A stretch of DNA of 64,000 nucleotides from Venenivibrio stagnispumantis (GCF_900182795.1 NZ_FXTX01000004.1:1-64000), one strand, 5' to 3'; shown: positions 28,571 to 37,074, counted from the stretch's first letter. Made by a program: numbers and translations. The notes: generated from the letters alone by a model not told the origin.

Positions 28571-31498
28571 TTGCTTACAGAATACAATCATTTACAGATA
28601 GAAGAAAAATGGGTAGAGAAATATAAAAATAGTAATCTATTTACAGCTATATCCGGAAAAAAGCCATATTTCAGCGTAGTTATGCCACCACCCAATGTAA
28701 CCGGAAGCCTCCATATAGGGCATGCTTTAAATATGACCCTGCAAGATATAATAGTAAGATACAAAAGAATGGAAGGATTTAATACATTATGGCTACCAGG
28801 ATTTGACCATGCAGGTATTGCTACCCAATGGGTTGTAGTAAGACAGCTTCAAGAAAAAGGAATAAGCAGATTTGAGCTTGGAAGAGAAAACTTCTTAAAA
28901 AAAGTATGGGAATGGGTGCCAATATCAAGAGACACAATTAAAAAACAGATTGAAAGAATCGGAGCATCTTGCGATTGGACAAGACAAAGATTTACCTTAG
29001 ATGAAGGATTTGCGAGGGCAGTAAGAGAAGCATTCATAAAACTTTATGAAGAAGGATTAATATTTAAAGCACCTTATATAGTAAATTGGGACCCAAAAGA
29101 AAGAACAGCTATTTCAGATTTAGAAGTAGAGTATCAGGAAGAAAAAGGAAAAATATATTATCTAAAATATCCCCTTGAAGATAATTCCGGATATATAGTA
29201 GTGGCAACAACAAGACCGGAAACAATGCTTGGCGATACAGCAGTAGCAGTAAATCCGGAAGATGAAAGATATAAACATCTAATCGGCAAAAGAGTAAAAC
29301 TACCACTTGCACCGGAGATAAGAAAAGATTTTAACAATAATCCGGTATCAAATCTAATACCAATAATAGCAGATGATTATGTTGACCCTGCATTTGGAAC
29401 AGGAGCAGTAAAAATAACACCGGCACACGACCCAAACGATTTTGAAGTAGGAAAAAGACATAATCTCCCTATGGTTGTGGTAATGGATGAATCAGCCACA
29501 ATCAATGAAAATGGTGGAATTTACAAAGGATTATACAGATACGAAGCAAGAAAAAAGATTATAGAAGATTTAGAAAAACTTGGACTTGTTGAAAAAATAG
29601 AAGAACATATCCATAATGTAGGACATTCCCAAAGGTCTAAGGAAGTTATAGAACCATATCTATCAACTCAATGGTTTGTAAATACAAAAGAGCTTGCCAA
29701 AAAAGCCATTGAAGTTGTGGAAGAAAAACAGATAAAATTCTATCCTGAAAACTGGACAAAAACATATCTAAACTGGATGTATGATATAAGAGAATGGTGC
29801 ATATCCAGACAGATATGGTGGGGACATAGAATTCCTGTTTGGTATTGCCAAGATTGTAAAAACACAAATGCATTTAGCGATGAAATTTTTGATACCTTAG
29901 AAGAACAAGTTATATTCAATCTATATGCAGATGGGAAATTAAATCAGATATTTTGCATAGATGATGTAATAGATATTTTAAATAAACCAAATTTCTCACA
30001 ACAAGACAAAACAAATCTTGAATTTTATGAAAAAGTTGTATTCCATAAAGAGATAACCGGATTAAAATCCAAAACAGAGCTTGAAAAAATACTACAAAAT
30101 AGCAAATATTTTAAAAAGTTATATGATGAAAGATATCAACTAACTTTAAAATGTAAAAAATGTGGTAGCGAAAATTTAAAACAAGAAGAAGATGTATTAG
30201 ACACATGGTTTTCTTCTGCATTATGGCCTTTTGGAACTCTCGGATGGCCTGAAAAAACAGAAGACCTACAAACATTTTATCCAACTTCTTTATTAGTCAC
30301 CGGATTTGATATTATCTTTTTCTGGGTTGCCAGAATGATAATGATGGGAACTAAATTTATGAATGATATTCCATTTGAAGATGTATATATCCATGCCCTT
30401 GTAAGAGATGAAAAAGGCGAAAAAATGTCAAAAACAAAGGGAAATGTTATAGACCCCCTTGAAATGATAGAAAAATACGGAGCAGATGCATTAAGATTTA
30501 CCCTTACAGCCCTTGCCGCCCAAGGAAGAGATATAAGATTATCAGAAAGAAGAATTGAAGGATACAAACATTTTGTAAATAAAATATTTAATGCTTCTAA
30601 ATTTGTTTTAATGAATGTTGAAAATTATAAAGAAAATATAAAAGAGCTAAATATAGGTTATGAAGAAAAATGGATATTAACAAAATTTCAAGAAACAATC
30701 CAAAAAATAAAAGAAAGCATTTCAAGTTATAAATTTAATGATTATGCTTCCTTAATTTATGATTTTTTCTGGCATGAATATTGCGACTGGTATATAGAAA
30801 TCTCTAAAACAAAATTGTATAAAGGAAATGAAGAAGAAAAATTAGTAGCATCTTCCGTTCTCGTTTATATTTTAAGAGAATCATTAAAACTATTACATCC
30901 TATAATGCCATTTATAACAGAGGAGATATATAGCCATCTTCCAAATAAAGAAAATGATTTTATAGCAATTTCTAAATTCCCTGATGTAGATGAAAATCTA
31001 ATCTATCTATACGAAACACAAAAAATAGAAGAACTAAAAGAAGTAATAACAGCTATAAGAACAGCAAGAGCAGATTTTAATATAGAACCATCAAGAAAGT
31101 TATCTATTTTTATAAAACCTACTAATGAAGAAAATAAAAAATTCATACAGACAGAAAAAGATGTAATAGAAAACCTTTCAAAAGTTGAGCTATTAGAGAT
31201 AGAAACAGATATGGAGAAACCGGAAAAAACATTAACAGCAATATCCAAAATAGCAGAAATCTATATAGATATAGCCGGTATAATAGATATAAATAAAGAA
31301 ATAGAAAGACAGGAAAAAATATTAAAAGATATTGAAAAATCTATAAAAATATCAGAAAATAAATTATCAAATGAAAACTTTATAAAAAAAGCTCCAGCTG
31401 AAGTTGTAGAAAAAGAAAAAGAGTTATATAATGAATTAAAAGAAAAATATAACAAAATTATTAGTATTATTGAAAATTTAAAATCTGTGGGAGGTTAG
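28571..31498 (+). CDS. valS: Valyl-tRNA synthetase with an insertion in its zinc ribbon
   Basis: 975 residues, class I synthetase. PPPNVTGSLHIGHALN carries the HIGH motif and GEKMSKTKGNVIDP the KMSKS motif; TTRPETMLGDTAVAV is the editing site. The start is TTG 28571, eight bases after AGGAGG; upstream in-frame sequence belongs to argG. Around residues 430-527 about 95 residues are inserted between the two CxxC pairs (CQDC and CKKC) of the zinc ribbon that normally lies between CQDC and the DVLDTWFSS motif. The C-terminal coiled coil is present. Confidence 0.96.
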   Translation: MLTEYNHLQIEEKWVEKYKNSNLFTAISGKKPYFSVVMPPPNVTGSLHIGHALNMTLQDIIVRYKRMEGFNTLWLPGFDHAGIATQWVVVRQLQEKGISRFELGRENFLKKVWEWVPISRDTIKKQIERIGASCDWTRQRFTLDEGFARAVREAFIKLYEEGLIFKAPYIVNWDPKERTAISDLEVEYQEEKGKIYYLKYPLEDNSGYIVVATTRPETMLGDTAVAVNPEDERYKHLIGKRVKLPLAPEIRKDFNNNPVSNLIPIIADDYVDPAFGTGAVKITPAHDPNDFEVGKRHNLPMVVVMDESATINENGGIYKGLYRYEARKKIIEDLEKLGLVEKIEEHIHNVGHSQRSKEVIEPYLSTQWFVNTKELAKKAIEVVEEKQIKFYPENWTKTYLNWMYDIREWCISRQIWWGHRIPVWYCQDCKNTNAFSDEIFDTLEEQVIFNLYADGKLNQIFCIDDVIDILNKPNFSQQDKTNLEFYEKVVFHKEITGLKSKTELEKILQNSKYFKKLYDERYQLTLKCKKCGSENLKQEEDVLDTWFSSALWPFGTLGWPEKTEDLQTFYPTSLLVTGFDIIFFWVARMIMMGTKFMNDIPFEDVYIHALVRDEKGEKMSKTKGNVIDPLEMIEKYGADALRFTLTALAAQGRDIRLSERRIEGYKHFVNKIFNASKFVLMNVENYKENIKELNIGYEEKWILTKFQETIQKIKESISSYKFNDYASLIYDFFWHEYCDWYIEISKTKLYKGNEEEKLVASSVLVYILRESLKLLHPIMPFITEEIYSHLPNKENDFIAISKFPDVDENLIYLYETQKIEELKEVITAIRTARADFNIEPSRKLSIFIKPTNEENKKFIQTEKDVIENLSKVELLEIETDMEKPEKTLTAISKIAEIYIDIAGIIDINKEIERQEKILKDIEKSIKISENKLSNENFIKKAPAEVVEKEKELYNELKEKYNKIISIIENLKSVGG

Positions 31499-31502
31499 AA
31501 AA

Positions 31503-32159
31503 ATGAAAGTAGGAGTTTTACTTGCAGGATGTGGCGTTTTTGATGGGGCAGAAATTCATGAGGCAACTTTGACATTGTACTTTTTAGATAAAGAAGGAGT
31601 AGAGATTGTTTGTATGGCTCCAAATATACCTCAAAAAGATGTTATCAACCATCTAACCGGCCAGCCGATGGATGAAAAAAGAAATGTGCTAATAGAGGCA
31701 GCAAGAATAGCCAGAGGAAATATAAAAGATATAGATGAAGTTTCTGTAGATGATATAGATGCTTTAATTATGCCGGGAGGATACGGAGTAGCAAAAAATT
31801 TTTCAAATTTCCTTGAAAAAGGAGCTGATGCAGAAGTTATACCTCAGGTTAAAAGATTACTCGTAGATTTATTTAAAGCAGGAAAGCCAATAGGGGCAAT
31901 ATGTATATCACCGGTAATTGTAGCATCTGCCTTAAGAGAAGCAAAACCAACAGTAACAATCGGAACAGATATAGATGTAGCAAAAACAATAGAAGCAATG
32001 GGAGCAAAACATTTAACCTGCCCAGTAAATGAAATGGTTGTTGATGAAGAACATAAAATAGTTACTACACCGGCTTATATGCTTGGCAAATCTATAAAAG
32101 ATGTAGCAGAAGGAATAGAAAAATTAGTTAAAGAAGTTATAAAATTGGCAAAAAAATAA
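31503..32159 (+). CDS. elbB: ElbB-type DJ-1/PfpI-family glyoxalase
   Basis: 218 residues of the ES1/ElbB subgroup of class I amidotransferase-like proteins. GVFDGAEIHEATLTLY, LIMPGGYGVAKN and AICISPVIVA (with the nucleophilic cysteine) are typical. In other bacteria ElbB has been linked to isoprenoid biosynthesis and glyoxalase activity; its role here is unknown. It begins four bases after valS, with GGGAGG before the ATG. Confidence 0.88.
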   Translation: MKVGVLLAGCGVFDGAEIHEATLTLYFLDKEGVEIVCMAPNIPQKDVINHLTGQPMDEKRNVLIEAARIARGNIKDIDEVSVDDIDALIMPGGYGVAKNFSNFLEKGADAEVIPQVKRLLVDLFKAGKPIGAICISPVIVASALREAKPTVTIGTDIDVAKTIEAMGAKHLTCPVNEMVVDEEHKIVTTPAYMLGKSIKDVAEGIEKLVKEVIKLAKK

Positions 32160-32214
32160 AAATTTATGATATAATAAATTCATTATAATCAATTTTTTTA
32201 AGGAGGTATGTTTT

Positions 32215-32517
32215 ATGAAAAAATTAGTTTTAGCATCTGCTTTAGTTTTATCTTCTGCAGTATTATTTAGCTGCCAAAAGAAAGAAGAGCAACCAGCTGA
32301 GCAACCAGCTCCAGCTGAGCAACAAGCTCCAGCACAGCAACAACCAGCTGAACAGCAAGCTGCTCCAGCAGGTCAAGAGCAACAAGCTCCAGCAGCAGGT
32401 CAAGAACAACAAGCTGCTCCAGCAGGACAAGAGCAACAAGCTCCAGCTGGACAAGAACAACAAGCTGCTCCAGCAGGACAAGAGCAAGCTCCAGCACAAC
32501 AACCAGCTGGAAAATAA
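32215..32517 (+). CDS. Pro/Ala/Gln/Glu-rich repeat lipoprotein
   Basis: 100 residues. Signal peptide with a lipobox (SSAVLFSC, Cys about residue 20) followed by a low-complexity tail of QEQQAPA- and QAAPAGQ-like units and no other domain. Probably an abundant small envelope lipoprotein tethered to a membrane, with an extended, disordered tail. The strong AAGGAGG site, the TATGATATAATA box upstream and its own terminator indicate a single-gene unit. No function is recognised. Confidence 0.85.
   Translation: MKKLVLASALVLSSAVLFSCQKKEEQPAEQPAPAEQQAPAQQQPAEQQAAPAGQEQQAPAAGQEQQAAPAGQEQQAPAGQEQQAAPAGQEQAPAQQPAGK
32330..32500 (+). repeat. In-frame tandem repeats coding for the lipoprotein tail
   Basis: Imperfect repeats of about 27-33 bases, containing CAAGAACAACAAGCTGCTCC-like units, each encoding roughly GQEQQAAPA. 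They are prone to slippage, so the tail length may differ between strains. Confidence 0.85.
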
Positions 32518-32546
32518 TTTAGTAAACAATCTTATTTCTTTACAAG

Positions 32547-32570
32547 AAGGGGCTTTAAAGCCCCTTTTTT
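32547..32570 (+). terminator. Intrinsic terminator after the repeat lipoprotein
   Basis: The 20-base palindrome AAGGGGCTTTAAAGCCCCTT (32547-32566) runs into a T-tract (32565-32570), 29 bases after the lipoprotein stop. Confidence 0.93.
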
Positions 32571-32583
32571 AATTTTTAGTTAA

Positions 32584-32682
32584 GAAAGTTGCATTAAATC
32601 AAATATTGTCCCGCCAAATCAAGCTAATGAACTTTTAAATGAGTTTGGAAAAATAATTTTTCAAGGTGGAGAAAATGGTTAA
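32584..32682 (+). pseudogene. Possible remnant of an unknown small coding sequence
   Basis: A 32-codon open stretch with no start, reading NIVPPNQANELLNEFGKIIF and a few more residues before a stop that overlaps the start of dapB. It reads like protein with a helical tail, similar in feel to small antitoxin C-termini. It is too short to identify and could be chance. Confidence 0.2.
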
Positions 32683-33478
32683 TATCGGAATATCCGGTAT
32701 AATGGGAAGAATGGGAAGAAAAATTGCAGAACTTGCATCTGACGATAAAGATATTATTATAGCTGCCGGGATAGGAAGACCTGATTGTGCAGTTTACCAT
32801 AGCACAGTTGGAGAAATAATAAACAAAAATATAGATGCTCCTATCACTTCAGATTTATCAAAAGTAATAGATTTAATAGATGTTTTAATAGAGTTTGCTT
32901 CAAATACAGAGGCAGTATTAGGACATTTAAGATTGCTTGCTGCTGACAAAAATAAAAAAGCAGCAGTAATAGGAACTACCGGATTTAGTCAAAAGGAATT
33001 AGATGAAATAAAGCAGTTAAGTAAAGATATTCCTATTGTTTTAGCTCCAAATATGAGCATAGGAGTAAATCTTTTATTTAAATTAATAGAAGAGGCAGCA
33101 AAAACTCTCAAAGACAAAGGATATGATATAGAAGTTGTTGAGATGCACCATAGATTTAAAAAAGATGCTCCATCAGGCACAGCAACAAAAATAGTTGAAA
33201 TTTTGAAAAATGCTACCGGCATAGAAAAAGTAGTATATGGAAGAGAAGGTATAACCGGAGAAAGAGATAATAAAGAGATAGGTGTTTTTGCATTAAGAGG
33301 TGGAGATGTTGTCGGAGACCATACGGTAATATTTGCCGGTATGGGAGAAAGAATTGAAATTAGCCATAAAGCTTCTTCAAGAGATATATTTGCAAAAGGT
33401 GCAATTGAGGCAGCAAAATGGGTTAAAGATAAACAAGCAGGTCTTTATGATATGTTAGATGTTTTAAATTTAAGATGA
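32675..33478 (+). CDS. dapB: 4-hydroxy-tetrahydrodipicolinate reductase
   Basis: 267 residues. NAD(P)H-dependent step of lysine/diaminopimelate synthesis. GISGIMGRMGRKIAE binds the cofactor, and EMHHRFKKDAPSGTA holds the catalytic His and substrate loop. The ATG at 32675 is preferred over the GTG at 32666, because AAGG and GGAG lie just before it. It overlaps atpZ by four bases. Confidence 0.96.
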   Translation: MVNIGISGIMGRMGRKIAELASDDKDIIIAAGIGRPDCAVYHSTVGEIINKNIDAPITSDLSKVIDLIDVLIEFASNTEAVLGHLRLLAADKNKKAAVIGTTGFSQKELDEIKQLSKDIPIVLAPNMSIGVNLLFKLIEEAAKTLKDKGYDIEVVEMHHRFKKDAPSGTATKIVEILKNATGIEKVVYGREGITGERDNKEIGVFALRGGDVVGDHTVIFAGMGERIEISHKASSRDIFAKGAIEAAKWVKDKQAGLYDMLDVLNLR

Positions 33479-33705
33479 GAAAAAATATAACCAAATATAT
33501 TTCTATAGGTTCAGTTGGGCTTCATTTAGTTTCCGGCATTATAGTAGGAGTGCTAATTGGATATTTTCTTGATAAATTTTTCAATACTTCACCTTGGTTA
33601 ACAATAATATTTTTCTTTCTTGGAATAATAGCCGGTTTCTGGAATATGTATAAAGATGTTTCTAAATATATAAATGAAGAAGAGAAGAATCATTCTGGTT
33701 CATAA
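33475..33705 (+). CDS. atpZ: AtpZ/AtpI-family small membrane protein
   Basis: 76 residues with two hydrophobic helices (GSVGLHLVSGIIVGVLIG and IIFFFLGIIAGFW), separated by LDKFFNTSP, the characteristic arrangement of AtpZ/AtpI. It may help c-ring assembly or ion supply for the ATP synthase. It overlaps dapB. The atpB and atpE genes that often follow are absent; instead a converging gene overlaps its end by 16 bases. Confidence 0.82.
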   Translation: MRKNITKYISIGSVGLHLVSGIIVGVLIGYFLDKFFNTSPWLTIIFFFLGIIAGFWNMYKDVSKYINEEEKNHSGS

Positions 33706-34400
33706 TGTAAATATCTACCACAATTAGGACAGGTTAAAAGTTGTTCTCCTTTTAATAATTGACTATATACTTTAGGTGGTATCAATGTATAACAACCGGT
33801 GCATGTAGTATTTTCCACTTTTGCTATAACTTTTTTATTTTTTACTCTTTGTTTAATTGTTTCATATTTAGCTAAAACTTCCGGAGCTATTCTATTTCTT
33901 AAGGATTTTTCTTCTTCTTTTAATTTTTTTAATTCTTCTTCCAATTTTGGTATCTCTTCTTGAAGTTCTTTTATATTTTTATCAATCTCTTCTTTTTCTT
34001 TTTCAACCTGAACTGCTAATATTTCTCTTTCTTTTTTTAGATTTTCTAAATCTTCCATAATTTTTAGTATCTCATCTTCAAGTTCCAAAATGGCTTCTTC
34101 TGCCTGAGCTTTTTCCCTAAGATACATTTTATATTCTTCATTAGTTCTAACTTTTTCTAATATTGATTCTATTTTTTTTATTTTTTCTTGGAATGTTTGA
34201 ATATCTATTTCTCTTTCCTTTTTAGTAAGTTCTAAATTCTTAATTTCCCTGTCTATATTATAAAGTTTAGATAAAATATTTTCTTTTTCTTGGTTTAATT
34301 TTTCTATTTGTGCAGGAATTTCTGTTAATTTTTTTTCAATTTGAGAAATTTTTGATTCTATTTCTTCCAATAATAGCAACTCTTTTAACTCTTCATTCAT
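33690..34400 (-). CDS. Coiled-coil protein with C-terminal C4 zinc ribbon (COG1579)
   Basis: 236 residues. Long coiled coil of Lys/Glu/Leu heptads (residues 10-175) followed by a zinc ribbon, CTGCYTLIPP and CPNCGRYLHY. This is the COG1579/CdsZ-like family, whose members have been linked to RNA or ribosome processes; the function here is unknown. GGAG precedes the ATG. The gene converges on atpZ. Confidence 0.85.
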   Translation of the reverse strand: MNEELKELLLLEEIESKISQIEKKLTEIPAQIEKLNQEKENILSKLYNIDREIKNLELTKKEREIDIQTFQEKIKKIESILEKVRTNEEYKMYLREKAQAEEAILELEDEILKIMEDLENLKKEREILAVQVEKEKEEIDKNIKELQEEIPKLEEELKKLKEEEKSLRNRIAPEVLAKYETIKQRVKNKKVIAKVENTTCTGCYTLIPPKVYSQLLKGEQLLTCPNCGRYLHYEPE

Positions 34401-34431
34401 TTTTTCTCCATTGATTAAGAGATGATTTAGA

Positions 34432-34505
34432 TGGGCCCGGAGGGACTCGAACCCCCGGCCGGACGGTTATGAGCCGTCTGCTCTAACCAACTGAGCTACG
34501 GGCCC
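34432..34505 (-). tRNA. tRNA-Met (CAT anticodon)
   Basis: 74 bases on the minus strand. The seven-base acceptor stem begins GGGCCCG; the D stem, anticodon loop GGCTCATAACC (CAT), a variable loop and GGTTCGAGTCC T-arm are all in place. The discriminator is A and CCA is not encoded. Elongator Met is the simplest reading. A lysidine-modified tRNA-Ile2 also carries a CAT gene anticodon and cannot be excluded from the sequence alone. Confidence 0.93.
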
Positions 34506-34520
34506 AATTTCAGCTTAAAT

Positions 34521-34549
34521 AATATAATATTTTTTTTGCAACTTGTCAA
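34521..34549 (-). promoter_or_regulatory. Promoter of tRNA-Met
   Basis: On the minus strand, TTGACA (34549-34544), 17 bases, TATATT (34526-34521), about 15 bases before the tRNA 5' end. Its -35 box lies in the palindrome CTTGTCAAG, shared with the opposite promoter. Confidence 0.7.
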
Positions 34550-34571
34550 GATGAAAAAATTAGTTTATAAT
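34543..34571 (+). promoter_or_regulatory. Promoter of the lytic transglycosylase gene
   Basis: TTGTCA (34543-34548), 17 bases, TATAAT (34566-34571). The -35 box lies on the same palindrome as the divergent tRNA-Met promoter. Confidence 0.65.
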
Positions 34572-34598
34572 GGGTTAAACCTTTAAAGGAGGATTAAA

Positions 34599-35501
34599 AT
34601 GATAAGGATTAAGTTATTGATAATAACATTAATTTTAATAACGACACAAATTTTTGCAAAAGATTTTATTGAAGAAAAAGAAATTAATACAAAGGTAGAA
34701 GAAAAAATATCATCTTTAAAAGAACTCAAAGAACTTGAATCATTTTTAAACGAGGTAGAGTTTAAAGATAAAGAACTAAAAAAATGGCAAGAATATTACA
34801 ACACAAGAGGTAAAAAAGAAGTAGAAATATCCTTAGAAAGAGGTAAATCATACATTCCATTTATAAAAGCAATATTTGAAAAAGAAGGCATTCCTCAAGA
34901 ATTCATGTTTTTACCTATAGTAGAAAGTAAATTTATAATGCAGGCAAAATCCCCAAAAGGAGCAGCCGGAATATGGCAGTTTATGCCACAAACTGCAAGA
35001 AATTACGGTCTTGTTGTTAATAAATATATAGATGAAAGACTTGACCCGATAAAATCAACCATAGCAGCAGCTAAACATCTTAAATCCCTTTACAGAATAT
35101 TTTCAGACTGGGTATTGGTAATAGCAAGTTATAATAGTGGAGAAAATAAAATAATTAGAAAGGTTAGCTTACATGGTTCAAGTTATACAGATATTAAAAA
35201 TTATCTACCTTCTCAAACAAAAAGTTATGTTCCTTCATTTATTGCATTAATTGAAGTAGCAAAAGAGTTAGCAGAAAAGAAAGGATATCTATATAAAGAT
35301 ACAGATATAGAAGTAGTTAAGGTAGATAGAGGATTAAATCTTAAAGAAGTAGCAAAAAAGCTTGATATATCATTTGAAAAGATAAAATCTTTAAATCCTC
35401 ATATATTAAAAGGTGTAATACCGGATGATAATAGGGTTTATAATTTATATTTACCGAAAGGATATACTACTGATTTTTTAACAAAGGTAATGGTTGATTA
35501 A
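34599..35501 (+). CDS. MltD-like lytic murein transglycosylase
   Basis: 300 residues. Signal peptide (IIFTLILITTQIFAK-like, residues 1-20). The SLT domain has the catalytic Glu in FLPIVESKF, with GAAGIWQFMPQTARNYGL and IASYNSGENK following. The C-terminal 60 residues (DRGLNLKEVAKKLDI) look like a LysM peptidoglycan-binding module. It cleaves peptidoglycan between MurNAc and GlcNAc in the periplasm. AGGAGG precedes the ATG. Upstream is the tRNA-Met; downstream is tRNA-Cys. Confidence 0.9.
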   Translation: MIRIKLLIITLILITTQIFAKDFIEEKEINTKVEEKISSLKELKELESFLNEVEFKDKELKKWQEYYNTRGKKEVEISLERGKSYIPFIKAIFEKEGIPQEFMFLPIVESKFIMQAKSPKGAAGIWQFMPQTARNYGLVVNKYIDERLDPIKSTIAAAKHLKSLYRIFSDWVLVIASYNSGENKIIRKVSLHGSSYTDIKNYLPSQTKSYVPSFIALIEVAKELAEKKGYLYKDTDIEVVKVDRGLNLKEVAKKLDISFEKIKSLNPHILKGVIPDDNRVYNLYLPKGYTTDFLTKVMVD

Positions 35502-35507
35502 ATCAAT

Positions 35508-35536
35508 TTGCAATTTGATACTAACTAATCTATAAT
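35508..35536 (+). promoter_or_regulatory. Promoter of tRNA-Cys
   Basis: TTGCAA (35508-35513), 17 bases, TATAAT (35531-35536), 14 bases before the tRNA 5' end. Confidence 0.75.
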
Positions 35537-35550
35537 ATATATGAATTTAT

Positions 35551-35622
35551 GGCGGGGTAGCCAAGTGGTAAGGCAGGGGACTGCAAATCCCTTATACGTG
35601 GGTTCGATTCCCACCCCCGCCT
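35551..35622 (+). tRNA. tRNA-Cys (GCA anticodon)
   Basis: 72 bases. Acceptor GGCGGGG pairs with CCCCGCC, anticodon loop ACTGCAAAT gives GCA, and the T-arm GGGTTCGATTCCC is intact. The discriminator is T (U73), a cysteine identity element. CCA is not encoded. A HEPN/MNT toxin-antitoxin pair begins 16 bases downstream. Confidence 0.97.
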
Positions 35623-35638
35623 TTTCAGGTTAAATTAT

Positions 35639-36058
35639 ATGAAAGAAGATATAAGATGGAAACAAAGATTTGAAAATTTCAAAAAAGCTTTTAATCAATT
35701 AAAAAATGCAATCAATCAATATAAATCTGTCGGTCTAAATGAACTTGAAAAACAGGGGTTAATTCAATCTTTTGAATATACATTTGAACTTGGATGGAAT
35801 TTATTAAGAGATTATTTAATATATCAAGGCATCACAGATATAAGAGGTTCCAGAGATGCTATTAAAACAGCTTTTAAGTATGGATTAATTCAAGATGGTG
35901 AAAATTGGATAAAGATGATTACAGCAAGAAATTTAACTTCACATACTTATAACGAAAATATTATTGAAGAATTAATTGAAGATATAGTAAATATTTATTT
36001 TAAATTATTTGAAGATTTATTAGAAAGATTTTCGTATTTATATAATGCAAATGATTAA
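35639..36058 (+). CDS. HEPN-domain protein (HI0074-type), toxin or substrate-binding subunit
   Basis: 139 residues, helical. FEYTFELGWNLLRDYL and the motif R97-NLTS-H102 (an Rx4H of the HEPN family) identify the 'nucleotidyltransferase substrate binding' group. Paired with the following minimal nucleotidyltransferase gene, it resembles the HEPN/MNT toxin-antitoxin modules in which the MNT protein AMPylates the HEPN toxin. It begins 16 bases after tRNA-Cys and overlaps the MNT gene by 14 bases. Confidence 0.85.
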   Translation: MKEDIRWKQRFENFKKAFNQLKNAINQYKSVGLNELEKQGLIQSFEYTFELGWNLLRDYLIYQGITDIRGSRDAIKTAFKYGLIQDGENWIKMITARNLTSHTYNENIIEELIEDIVNIYFKLFEDLLERFSYLYNAND

Positions 36059-36371
36059 GAAAGATAATTTTGGCATTCCAGATAAATATTTAGAGATTTT
36101 CAAAGAAATATTCAGTAAATATCCTAAGATAGAAAAAGCTATACTTTATGGTTCAAGAGCAAAAGGGAATTTTACCACCGGCTCAGATATAGATATAGCA
36201 TTAGTTGCTCCAAAAATGAGTTTTTCTGAGTATTTATCAGTATTGGCAGAGTTAGAAGATTTAGATATTCCTTATAAACTTGATATAACTAAATATGAAT
36301 TGTTAGATGATAATATAAAAGAGCATATAAAAAGAGTTGGAAAAATAATTTATCTTAAAGATAATTTATAA
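36045..36371 (+). CDS. Minimal nucleotidyltransferase (MNT) antitoxin
   Basis: 108 residues. ILYGSRAKGNFTTGSDIDIA is the GSx10DxD motif of polymerase-beta-like minimal nucleotidyltransferases (Ser37, Asp48, Asp50). Expected to modify and neutralise the adjacent HEPN protein. The ATG at 36045 or 36051 is possible; neither has a clear ribosome site because the gene is coupled to its partner. It overlaps the converging YdcF-like gene by 22 bases. Confidence 0.85.
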   Translation: MQMIKKDNFGIPDKYLEIFKEIFSKYPKIEKAILYGSRAKGNFTTGSDIDIALVAPKMSFSEYLSVLAELEDLDIPYKLDITKYELLDDNIKEHIKRVGKIIYLKDNL

Positions 36372-37072
36372 AAAATATAGCCTATATACTCTCTAATTGC
36401 TTTTGTGGAGTCTTGCATTACATTCATTTTAGGAAAGTAGCTGTAGATATTATATTTTTTATCCATTTTAAAATCGGTAGGATATGGTGTTATGTCTAAT
36501 CCGGTAAATCTAAACAGATATACTGCTCTTTTCATATGATATGCAGATGTTACCAAGATAATCTTTTTAAATCCTTTTTCCTCACATATTTTTTTTACAA
36601 AAAAGGCATTTTCATTTGTATCCCTACTATTTTTATCTGTATAAATCATATTTTTATCTACACCAAGTTCTATAAGCATCTGTTTCATAACTTCTGCTTC
36701 TGGCAATACAGAGATTGCTGAACCACCTGATAGTATTATTGGTTTATTTAATTTTTTGTGAAGAATAAATCCGGTTAGCAATCTTTTCATAGAATCTTCT
36801 GTTAATATACCGGTATTATAAGCTCCACCACCAAGAACTACAATAACATCTCCATCTACAACCTTAAGTTGAGTATAAGAACTTTCTAACGGCTCTAAAA
36901 GTTTATCTTTTACCGGTTCAATAGATATAAGATAAAGTAATATTGCTGAAGCTAAGGATATATAGAATACAGATTTAACCTTTCTTCCAAGATAAGCAAT
37001 AATCAATAAAACAGATATAAATAATCCCGGTGGCAATATAAAGAATGTTATTAATTTTTTTATAAAAAACAT
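36350..37072 (-). CDS. YdcF/SanA/ElyC-family (DUF218) membrane protein
   Basis: 240 residues. Two N-terminal membrane helices (residues 8-55), then the DUF218 domain: GDVIVVLGGGAYNTG, LSGGSAISVLPEAEVM, DTNENAFFV and LVTSAYHMKRAVYLF. Such proteins act in envelope or cell-wall homeostasis, but no precise reaction is known. AAGGA precedes the ATG. It is two bases downstream of the cupin gene. Confidence 0.85.
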   Translation of the reverse strand: MFFIKKLITFFILPPGLFISVLLIIAYLGRKVKSVFYISLASAILLYLISIEPVKDKLLEPLESSYTQLKVVDGDVIVVLGGGAYNTGILTEDSMKRLLTGFILHKKLNKPIILSGGSAISVLPEAEVMKQMLIELGVDKNMIYTDKNSRDTNENAFFVKKICEEKGFKKIILVTSAYHMKRAVYLFRFTGLDITPYPTDFKMDKKYNIYSYFPKMNVMQDSTKAIREYIGYIFYKLSLR

Positions 37073-37074
37073 AT

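Noticed and set aside
32263-32529. Antisense open frames over the repeat lipoprotein, rich in Leu, Ser and Trp
   Set aside because: They are shadows of a low-complexity gene with no start signals of their own.
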